Assembly (NCBI GenBank): GCA_022354845.1
Contig: CP031970.1
Span: 434,001 to 498,000 of the forward strand
Length of the DNA stretch: 64,000 bases
Source of the DNA: Streptococcus suis
GTDB lineage: Bacteria; Bacillota; Bacilli; Lactobacillales; Streptococcaceae
Reading direction: 5' to 3'
The number at the start of each line of letters is the position of its first letter. The stretch's first letter is position 1. Shown in pieces: positions 57,324 to 64,000 of this stretch. Under the pieces are notes generated by a model. The model had not been told where the DNA came from, searched no databases, and saw nothing but the letters and a program-made list of their open reading frames with translations. A program made the translations under genes and the position numbers.

Positions 57324-58667
57324 ATGAAATTTACAGATATGAAGCTCAAGCCTTATCTTCAAGAGGCATTGAAAGAAATAAACTTTGTCCAGCCGACAGA
57401 AGTTCAGGAAAAATTGATACCGGTTGTTTTGTCAGGGCGTGACTTGATTGGAGAATCAAAGACAGGATCAGGGAAAACCCATACCTTTTTGATTCCAATT
57501 TTTCAAAAATTAGATGAAGAAGTAGACCAAGTTCAAGCAGTTATTACGGCACCATCGCGCGAATTGGCAACCCAAATCTATCAGGCAGCTCGTCAGCTGG
57601 CTAGTCATTCTGAAACCGAAATTCGAGTCAGCAATTATGTAGGTGGTACAGACAAGAATCGTCAGATTGACAAGCTCCAAGCTGGGCAACCCCATATAGT
57701 CGTTGGAACACCGGGTCGGATTTATGATTTGGTGCAATCTGGAAATCTTGCTATTCACAAGACGAAAATCTTTGTAGTGGATGAGGCTGATATGACACTG
57801 GATATGGGTTTTTTAGAAACAGTGGATAAAATTGCTGGAAGTTTGCCTAAAGATCTTCAATTTATGGTCTTCTCAGCGACTATTCCTCAAAAACTGCAAC
57901 CATTTTTGAAAAAATACTTGTCCAACCCAGTTATGGAACAAATCAAGACCCACACTGTGATTTCTGATACGATTGAAAATTGGTTGATTTCGACAAAAGG
58001 TCGTGACCGTAATGCTCAGGTTTTAGAGGCAACCAAGCTCATGCAACCTTATTTGGCAATGATATTTGTGAATACTAAGACGCGTGCGGATGAATTGCAT
58101 AGCTATCTGACAGAAAACGGTCTTCGTGTTGCAAAGATTCATGGGGACGTTCCGCCACGTGAGCGGAAACGAATCATGAATCAAGTGAAAAACTTAGACT
58201 ATCAATACATTGTAGCGACCGACTTGGCTGCTCGTGGTATAGATATTGAGGGTGTCAGCCATGTCATTAATGATACCATTCCTCAGGACCTTTCTTTCTT
58301 TGTACACCGTGTCGGTCGTACAGGACGTAACGGTTTACCGGGTATTGCCATTACCCTTTATCAACCGAGTGATGATGAAGATATTCGAGAATTAGAAAAA
58401 CTAAATATCAAATTCTTGCCTAAAGAAATGAAAAATGGTGAGTTTGTTGATACCTATGACCGTGATCGTCGTGTAAACCGTGAAAAGTCTCGTGAAAAAC
58501 TAGATTTGGAAATGATTGGTTTGGTCAAGAAGAAAAAGAAAAAAGTCAAACCCGGCTACAAAAAGAAAATTCAGTGGGCTGTTGATGAGAAGCGTCGGAA
58601 AAACAAACGGGTTGAAGCGCGTGCTAAAGGCCGTGCGGAACGGAAGGCGAAACATCAAACCTTTTAA
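57324..58667 (+). CDS. DEAD-box RNA helicase (CshB-like)
   Basis: 447 residues. Motif Q region INFVQPTEVQEKLIP, motif I SKTGSGKT (near residue 46), motif Ia APSRELA, motif II DEAD (VDEADMT), motif III SAT, and motif VI HRVGRTGR. The C-terminal 60 residues are highly basic, for RNA binding. The ATG at 57324 (GAGGAA upstream) is chosen; an upstream in-frame start would include non-conserved leader sequence. CshB relatives act in cold adaptation and ribosome biogenesis. Confidence 0.93.
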   Translation: MKFTDMKLKPYLQEALKEINFVQPTEVQEKLIPVVLSGRDLIGESKTGSGKTHTFLIPIFQKLDEEVDQVQAVITAPSRELATQIYQAARQLASHSETEIRVSNYVGGTDKNRQIDKLQAGQPHIVVGTPGRIYDLVQSGNLAIHKTKIFVVDEADMTLDMGFLETVDKIAGSLPKDLQFMVFSATIPQKLQPFLKKYLSNPVMEQIKTHTVISDTIENWLISTKGRDRNAQVLEATKLMQPYLAMIFVNTKTRADELHSYLTENGLRVAKIHGDVPPRERKRIMNQVKNLDYQYIVATDLAARGIDIEGVSHVINDTIPQDLSFFVHRVGRTGRNGLPGIAITLYQPSDDEDIRELEKLNIKFLPKEMKNGEFVDTYDRDRRVNREKSREKLDLEMIGLVKKKKKKVKPGYKKKIQWAVDEKRRKNKRVEARAKGRAERKAKHQTF

Positions 58668-58685
58668 GAGTACTGAGGGAATATA

Positions 58686-58910
58686 ATGTTACAAAATATT
58701 TTAAGCTTTTATTTACAAGGACTCTTGATTGCAACGATTTTTGTTATTGTGATTAGTTTTATTTGGTTTTTAATCCGCGCTAGCAAGAGCGTAGATAAGA
58801 CCTTACAAGAACGACACGACTTTTTATTTGATTTACTGATGATTAATGTTATGACGATTCCGATTGTGGCTTTTGGAGTCGTCAGTATCATTTTGATGAT
58901 AAAAGTATAG
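58686..58910 (+). CDS. DUF4059 small membrane protein
   Basis: 74 residues with two membrane segments (about 10-28 and 50-72), of the streptococcal DUF4059 family. It sits 12 bases before trxB and is probably cotranscribed with it. Function unknown. Confidence 0.75.
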   Translation: MLQNILSFYLQGLLIATIFVIVISFIWFLIRASKSVDKTLQERHDFLFDLLMINVMTIPIVAFGVVSIILMIKV

Positions 58911-58922
58911 AGGGAAAGAATC

Positions 58923-59840
58923 ATGTACGATACAATTGTAATTGGTGCAGGCCCAGCCGGGATGACAGCAGCGCTGTATGCGGGGCGGAGCAATCTAAAA
59001 GTGGCCTTATTAGAACGTGGTATTTATGGCGGACAGATGAACAATACCGCTGAAATCGAAAACTATCCGGGTTACGACCATATCTCAGGTCCTGCCTTGG
59101 CGGAAAAGATGTTTGAGCCTCTGGAAAAATTTGGAGTGGATCATATTTTTGGAACCTTGATTCGAATTGAAGAGGATGGTCCTATTAAAAAAGTTATCAC
59201 TGAAGATGGCGTTTTGGAAACCAAGTCAATCATTCTGGCTATGGGTGCAAAACATCGCTTGCTTGGTGTGCCTGGAGAAGATACTTACAATAGCCGTGGT
59301 GTTTCATACTGTGCAGTTTGTGACGGTGCTTTCTTTAGGGGTCAAAAACTCTTGGTTGTCGGAGGTGGCGATTCTGCGGTAGAAGAAGCTTTATTCTTGA
59401 CTCAATTTGCCGAGTCAGTGACCATTGTTCACCGAAGAGACCAGCTTCGTGCTCAAAAGGTTATTCAAGACCGTGCATTTGCCAACGAAAAAATAAATTT
59501 TATCTGGGATAGCGTAGTGGAAGAAATCAAGGGTGATGATCTTCGTGTGCAAAGTGTTGTTATTAAAAATGTAAAAACAGAAGAATTCAGTGAACTTGAT
59601 TTTGGTGGCGTCTTTATCTATGTTGGTTTGAATCCGATGACAGAATCGGTTGCAGATTTAGGAATTACGGATGAAGCTGGCTGGGTCGTTACAAATGAAA
59701 AAATGGAAACGAGCAAAGCTGGTATTTATGCCATCGGCGATATTCGCCAAAATCAACTTCGTCAAATTGCAACTGCAGTTGGAAATGGAGCAGTTGCTGG
59801 ACAAGAAGTTTACAACTACATCACAGAACTAGTTGAATAG
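58923..59840 (+). CDS. trxB: TrxB, thioredoxin reductase
   Basis: 305 residues. FAD site IVIGAGPAGMTAALYAGR (4-21), redox-active CAVC in SYCAVCDGAF (near residue 133), NADPH site VVGGGDSAVEEALFL near 150, and the terminal FAD motif GIYAIGDIR near 268. It keeps thioredoxin reduced using NADPH. RBS AGAGGGAAAG. Confidence 0.96.
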   Translation: MYDTIVIGAGPAGMTAALYAGRSNLKVALLERGIYGGQMNNTAEIENYPGYDHISGPALAEKMFEPLEKFGVDHIFGTLIRIEEDGPIKKVITEDGVLETKSIILAMGAKHRLLGVPGEDTYNSRGVSYCAVCDGAFFRGQKLLVVGGGDSAVEEALFLTQFAESVTIVHRRDQLRAQKVIQDRAFANEKINFIWDSVVEEIKGDDLRVQSVVIKNVKTEEFSELDFGGVFIYVGLNPMTESVADLGITDEAGWVVTNEKMETSKAGIYAIGDIRQNQLRQIATAVGNGAVAGQEVYNYITELVE

Positions 59841-59849
59841 GGGAATACA

Positions 59850-60389
59850 ATGTTTCATATTTATGATATTCAGAAAAATCCAGATGGTATTTCCTTCGAA
59901 AAGACCTTGGATTTACATGAAGAATTGCAGGCACGAAATAGTGAAGTTCTAGGATTGTCACCTGTACAAGTATCTGGTAATGTTCGATTTGAGTCAGGCT
60001 TTTTTTTCTTAGATTATCAGATGACCTATGATATCACCTTGGCTTCTAGTCGTTCACTACAACCAGTGGTTTTACATGAGACTCAAGAGGTCAATGAGCT
60101 GTTTGTAGCTAACGAAGCCGTACTCAAAGAACAAGATTTGATCGATGAAGATATGGTTTTAGTGGTGGAGAATGATCAGATTGTCCTAGATGAAAGCGTG
60201 GCGGATAATATATTGCTAGCTATTCCAATCAAGGTATTGTCACCTGATGAAGAAGCTGAAAAGGACTTGCCGGCAGGTCAATCATGGACATTGATGACAG
60301 AAGAAACCTTCCAGCAGCAAGCACAAGAAAAGAAAGAGGCTAATAGCCCCTTTGCTCAATTGCAAGGACTATTTGAAGAGGATGAATAG
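59850..60389 (+). CDS. DUF177 (YceD-like) protein
   Basis: 179 residues, acidic, of the YceD/DUF177 family. It has [34 protein letters not shown] near the start and the acidic tail of the family. Elsewhere the gene often precedes rpmF and relates to 23S rRNA or ribosome maturation; rpmF is not adjacent here. Nine bases after trxB. Confidence 0.8.
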   Translation: MFHIYDIQKNPDGISFEKTLDLHEELQARNSEVLGLSPVQVSGNVRFESGFFFLDYQMTYDITLASSRSLQPVVLHETQEVNELFVANEAVLKEQDLIDEDMVLVVENDQIVLDESVADNILLAIPIKVLSPDEEAEKDLPAGQSWTLMTEETFQQQAQEKKEANSPFAQLQGLFEEDE

Positions 60390-60484
60390 TCCAAGCCTTT
60401 GGATGGTTAAATTATCAGAAAATTCTTGTCAATTTTGGATTTTCGGTGTATAATGAAAAAGATACTAACAAGAGGAGTAAACTA

Positions 60485-61912
60485 ATGACAAAAGCAAATT
60501 TTGGTGTTGTAGGGATGGCTGTTATGGGCCGCAACCTTGCGCTTAACGTTGAGTCGCGTGGCTATACAGTAGCCATTTATAACCGTTCTGCTAATAAGAC
60601 TGAGGATGTTGTGGCAAGCAACCCTGGAAAAAACTTGGTACCTAGTTATGATGTAGAAAGCTTTGTTGCTTCTATTGAAAAACCTCGCCGTATCATGTTG
60701 ATGGTTCAAGCTGGACCTGGTACAGATGCAACAATCCAAGCATTGTTACCACACTTGGATGAAGGTGATATCTTGATTGATGGCGGTAACACTTTCTATG
60801 AAGACACAATTCGTCGTTCTAAAGAATTAGCAAACTCAGGAATTAACTTTATCGGAACAGGTGTATCTGGTGGTGAAAAAGGTGCTCTTGAGGGTCCTTC
60901 TATCATGCCTGGCGGTCAAAAAGAAGCCTATGAGTTGGTAGCAGACGTTTTAGAAGAAATTTCAGCAAAAGCCCCAGAAGATGGTGCGCCATGTGTTACA
61001 TACATTGGTCCGGATGGTGCTGGTCATTATGTTAAAATGGTTCACAATGGTATCGAGTATGGAGATATGCAATTGATCGCTGAATCATATGATTTGATGC
61101 AACATTTGCTCGGCTTGTCTGTTGATGAAATGGCTGATATTTTCACTGAGTGGAATAAGGGTGAATTAGATAGCTACCTGATTGAAATCACTGCGGATAT
61201 CTTGAAACGCAAAGATGATGAAGGTCAAGATGGACCAATCGTTGATTATATTTTGGATGCTGCTGGTAACAAGGGTACTGGTAAATGGACTAGCCAATCA
61301 TCACTTGATTTGGGTGTGCCATTATCATTGATCACAGAGTCTGTATTTGCTCGGTATATTTCTACATACAAAGAAGAACGTGTGGCTGCAAGTAATGTTC
61401 TTCCAAAACCAGCTCCGTTTGCCTATGAAGGGGATACGGCTGAATTGGTCGAAAAAATCCGTCAAGCCCTCTACTTTTCAAAAATTATGTCTTATGCACA
61501 AGGCTTTGCACAATTACGCGTAGCATCTAAAGAAAACAACTGGAACCTACCATTTGGTGAAATCGCAAAAATCTGGCGTGCGGGTTGTATCATTCGTGCT
61601 CGCTTCTTGCAAAAAATTACAGATGCATACGGCCGTGATGAAGATTTGGCAAACTTGCTTTTGGATGAATACTTCCTTGATGTAACAGCGAAATACCAAC
61701 AGGCTGTTCGTGATGTTGTTGCTTTGGCAGTTCAAGCAGGAGTTCCTGTACCAACTTTTTCTGCAGCGATTACATACTTTGATAGCTATCGTGCTGAAAA
61801 CTTACCAGCCAACTTGATTCAAGCACAACGTGACTATTTTGGTGCTCACACATATAACCGTAAAGACAAAGAAGGTGTCTTCCATTACGACTGGTATAGC
61901 GAATCAAAGTAA
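60485..61912 (+). CDS. gnd: Gnd, 6-phosphogluconate dehydrogenase (decarboxylating)
   Basis: 475 residues from the ATG at 60485 (AGAGGAG upstream). NADP site [20 protein letters not shown] near the N-terminus, NRSANKTE after it, the substrate segment [19 protein letters not shown] near 128, and [15 protein letters not shown] with the catalytic Lys near 183. Oxidative pentose-phosphate step giving ribulose-5-phosphate and NADPH. It is followed by ritR, as in pneumococcus. Confidence 0.96.
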   Translation: MTKANFGVVGMAVMGRNLALNVESRGYTVAIYNRSANKTEDVVASNPGKNLVPSYDVESFVASIEKPRRIMLMVQAGPGTDATIQALLPHLDEGDILIDGGNTFYEDTIRRSKELANSGINFIGTGVSGGEKGALEGPSIMPGGQKEAYELVADVLEEISAKAPEDGAPCVTYIGPDGAGHYVKMVHNGIEYGDMQLIAESYDLMQHLLGLSVDEMADIFTEWNKGELDSYLIEITADILKRKDDEGQDGPIVDYILDAAGNKGTGKWTSQSSLDLGVPLSLITESVFARYISTYKEERVAASNVLPKPAPFAYEGDTAELVEKIRQALYFSKIMSYAQGFAQLRVASKENNWNLPFGEIAKIWRAGCIIRARFLQKITDAYGRDEDLANLLLDEYFLDVTAKYQQAVRDVVALAVQAGVPVPTFSAAITYFDSYRAENLPANLIQAQRDYFGAHTYNRKDKEGVFHYDWYSESK

Positions 61913-61920
61913 GAATAGAT

Positions 61921-61944
61921 GGGCGTTAGAGCGCCCTTCTTTCT
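61921..61944 (+). terminator. Probable weak terminator after gnd
   Basis: GGGCG pairs with CGCCC around TTAGAG, followed by TTCTTTCT. Read-through into ritR is likely. Confidence 0.6.
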
Positions 61945-61993
61945 AGTCATGATTCGATTCCTAAACCATGCAACTATAGAAAAAGGATGAACA

Positions 61994-62683
61994 ATGGCTA
62001 AGAAAATTTTGATTGCTGGGAAAGAGCGTAATCTTTCACATTTTGTTTCCATGGAACTTCAGAAGAAGGAGTATATCGTTGATTATGCTTCAACAGGGAA
62101 AGAAGCTTTATCACTAGCTCATGAGACAGACTTTGATTTGGTTTTGATGAGTTTCCAATTATCCGATATGTCCAGCAAGGAGTTGGCTAAGGAGCTTCTT
62201 GCAATCAAACCTGCTACGGTGATGATTGTAGTTGTCGAACCAACAGAAGTGGCTGACCATGGGGAAGATGTATTGACGTATGCGGTATTTTACGTTGTGA
62301 AGCCATTTGTTATTAGTGACTTGGTGGAACAAATTTCCGATATTTTCCGTGGTAGAGATTTTATTGAAACAAATTGTAAACAAGTTCATTTGCATGCGGC
62401 CTATCGAGATTTAAAAGTTGATTTTCAAAACCGAACGGTCACTCGGGGAGATGAGTTAATCAACTTGACACGGCGAGAATATGATTTGCTGGCGACGTTG
62501 ATGAATAGTCCGGAACCAGTTAGCCGAGAACAGCTTCTTGAACGGGTCTGGAAGTATGAAGCGGCCTCTGAAACCAATGTTGTGGATGTCTATATCCGTT
62601 ATCTTCGTGGAAAATTAGATGTTCCAGGACAGGCTTCCTATATTCGGACGGTACGTGGTTTTGGCTATACCATGAGAGATTAG
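61994..62683 (+). CDS. ritR: RitR-like orphan OmpR-family response regulator
   Basis: 229 residues. The receiver domain lacks the phosphoacceptor: Ser53 replaces Asp, and the usual acidic pair is Gly9-Lys10. Lys103 is kept. Cys128 lies in the linker (ETNCKQV), the position used as a redox switch by pneumococcal RitR. The winged helix (about 135-229) includes NLTRREYDLLATLMNSPEPVSREQLLERVW. No histidine kinase gene is adjacent. It is inferred to repress iron uptake in response to oxidation rather than phosphorylation. Confidence 0.9.
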   Translation: MAKKILIAGKERNLSHFVSMELQKKEYIVDYASTGKEALSLAHETDFDLVLMSFQLSDMSSKELAKELLAIKPATVMIVVVEPTEVADHGEDVLTYAVFYVVKPFVISDLVEQISDIFRGRDFIETNCKQVHLHAAYRDLKVDFQNRTVTRGDELINLTRREYDLLATLMNSPEPVSREQLLERVWKYEAASETNVVDVYIRYLRGKLDVPGQASYIRTVRGFGYTMRD

Positions 62684-62762
62684 AGACAAGAGAGAGTGTA
62701 AAGCTCTTTCTTTTTGTTTCTACCTATGTTAGAATGGTATAGATTGTAAGGAGTATGAATCT

Positions 62763-63890
62763 ATGAATTTGAAATTGAAAGAGCAGTTGATTTTGCTCAT
62801 TTTTGCTGGAATGGTCTTATTAACAGTTTTAAATTGGTCAACAGTTTATAGCGGAATCTTAACGGTACTTGGGAGCATGAACTCACTTCTTATTGGTGGA
62901 CTTTTTGCCTTTATATTAAATGTTCCAATGAAAAAAATAGAGGACTTGATTGAAAAAGTTTCTTTTTTAAAAAAATCCAAGCGAGCTCTTGCCATCTTGG
63001 GTGTACTCATTGCCTTCATCTTAATCGTCACAGGACTGGTTCTTATTGTTCTACCAACGCTTGTAACAACTGTATCGGAATTAGTTTCCGTTAGCAGTAC
63101 AGCCGTTCCGAAATCGATCAATGCTTTTACAGCATTTTTACAGTCTTATGGCCTGCTATCTGGTCAGATTGGTGAACAAGTTACGAGTCTATTGGATCAA
63201 TTGAAGAATTTGACCTTTGTATCCAGTCTCGTGACGCCGATACTTTCTGGACTCGTCTCAAATGTGACAGGGATTTTCTCGAATACAATGACGTTAGCCA
63301 TGGCTTTCTTCTTTACCTTAGCCATTTTGGGTAGCAAGGAACACTTACTATCTATGACACAAAAATTATTACAAGCTATCCTACCGACAAAAGCTGTCAA
63401 GGTAGTCAATTATATTGGAGAAGTGATTATTGATACCTATGATCGATTCTTGATGAGCCAGATTGTCGAAGCGTGTATCATCGGGGTTTTGGTATTTGTA
63501 AGTTACTCTGTTTCAGGAATCCCTTATGCAAGCATGGCTGGGATCTTAGCAGGTGTATTGTCCTTTGTGCCCTATATTGGTCCATTTTCAGCATGTCTAA
63601 TCAGTGCTCTCTTTGTTGCTGTTCAAAATCCATTGCTGGCTCTGTGGTCTATTGTACTCTTCCAAATTATACAATTAATTGAAGGAAATGTGATCTACCC
63701 CCGTGTTGTCGGGCAGTCTGTAGGACTTCCTACTGTATTTACTTTGGCAGCAGCATTGATAGGTGGTAATTTATTTGGTCTGTTAGGTATGGTCTTCTTC
63801 ACACCGATCTTTGCAGTTATTTATCGATTGGTAAAAGAATGGGTATATAGTCGACTAAAAACAAAAAATCAGATTGTTGAAGGAAAGTGA
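62763..63890 (+). CDS. AI-2E family transporter-like membrane protein
   Basis: 375 residues with about eight membrane segments; the family signature is IPYASMAGILAGVLSFVPYIGPFSACLI (about 252-279) and GNVIYPRVVGQSVGLP near 310. Relatives include exporters and Na+/H+ antiporters; the AI-2 link applies only to some. RBS TAAGGAG. Separated from ritR by 79 bp. Confidence 0.88.
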   Translation: MNLKLKEQLILLIFAGMVLLTVLNWSTVYSGILTVLGSMNSLLIGGLFAFILNVPMKKIEDLIEKVSFLKKSKRALAILGVLIAFILIVTGLVLIVLPTLVTTVSELVSVSSTAVPKSINAFTAFLQSYGLLSGQIGEQVTSLLDQLKNLTFVSSLVTPILSGLVSNVTGIFSNTMTLAMAFFFTLAILGSKEHLLSMTQKLLQAILPTKAVKVVNYIGEVIIDTYDRFLMSQIVEACIIGVLVFVSYSVSGIPYASMAGILAGVLSFVPYIGPFSACLISALFVAVQNPLLALWSIVLFQIIQLIEGNVIYPRVVGQSVGLPTVFTLAAALIGGNLFGLLGMVFFTPIFAVIYRLVKEWVYSRLKTKNQIVEGK

Positions 63891-63912
63891 TTTATTCGCT
63901 TTCTTTTTTTTG
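63883..63912 (+). terminator. Terminator of the AI-2E family gene
   Basis: GAAAGTG (63883-63889) pairs with CGCTTTC (63897-63903), with one G-U pair, followed by a run of T's. The remaining bases to 64000 show nothing recognisable. Confidence 0.75.
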
Positions 63913-64000
63913 TTACATTGTTATGATTTGACAAACAAGAAGAAAAATGTTGAAATACTAAACAGAGAATATTGCTATTCTGTAGTAAGGATTTAATAGA

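Noticed and set aside
61994..62683. Annotation as a CovR/CsrR or other two-component regulator
   Set aside because: The phosphoacceptor Asp is missing, no kinase gene follows, and Cys128 together with the gnd neighbour fits RitR.
62763..63890. AI-2 quorum-sensing exporter
   Set aside because: The family name is historical; only the general membrane-protein family can be supported, so no quorum-sensing role is claimed.

Overview
The window is a low-GC Firmicute chromosome segment, almost certainly a Streptococcus and most probably Streptococcus suis. Reasons: a FabT/FabK/FabM-type type II fatty-acid operon, a rsmH-ftsL-pbp2X-mraY division cluster, a gnd-ritR pair encoding a RitR-like orphan regulator with Cys128, a ManLMN mannose PTS, T-box leaders on serS and glyQS, and IS3-family elements. 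The species call is inference; no rRNA or tRNA gene is present.

Layout. 0.1-12.1 kb: a HAD phosphatase, then the FAS II cluster fabM-fabT-fabH-acpP-fabK-fabD-fabG-fabF-accB-fabZ-accC-accD-accA, with FabT-type palindromes before fabM, fabT and fabK. Two copies of a multi-hairpin repeat occupy the only large gaps (fabG/fabF and fabZ/accC). 12.1-18.8 kb: a broken GNAT gene, a PspC protein, serS with a serine T-box, manO-manN-manM-manL (reverse strand) with a cre-like site inside a near-consensus promoter, and a Cof-type HAD. 19-30.4 kb: a purine permease, metF-metE, an ABC ATPase remnant, a class I amidotransferase, the methionine importer operon metQ-M20 peptidase-metN-metI, and a decayed B3/B4-domain gene. 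30.4-34.7 kb: a glycine T-box, a DUF1398 gene with an apparent ATT start, a duplicated glyQ start flanking a repeat insertion, then glyQ-glyS-DUF896. 34.75-37.44 kb: a mosaic of two IS3-family elements.

37.5-51.5 kb: an M50-like peptidase with a helical tail, a MATE exporter, a Ktr/CabP-type potassium system, and a flavin-based extracellular electron transfer (EET) locus: eetB (divergent), ndh2, dmkB, pplA, fmnB (apbE) and dmkA, with eetA convergent. A second IS copy has split the terminator hairpin shared by dmkA and eetA, so eetA now looks detached from its locus. Together these genes would move electrons from NADH through Ndh2 and a demethylmenaquinone-type quinone to FMN covalently bound on the lipoprotein PplA.

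51.0-64 kb: a small Xre regulator beside four copies of an 18-bp operator-like motif, then rsmH, ftsL, pbp2X, mraY, an EcsC-like gene, a DEAD-box helicase, DUF4059, trxB, DUF177, gnd, ritR and an AI-2E-family permease. PBP2X carries KSGS (Ser551) instead of KSGT, and other residues recalled from beta-lactam-non-susceptible S. suis.

The observations most worth follow-up are the EET locus with its IS-split terminator, the insertion of both IS copies into terminator hairpins with a CTA duplication, the covarying multi-hairpin repeat, and the PBP2X allele.
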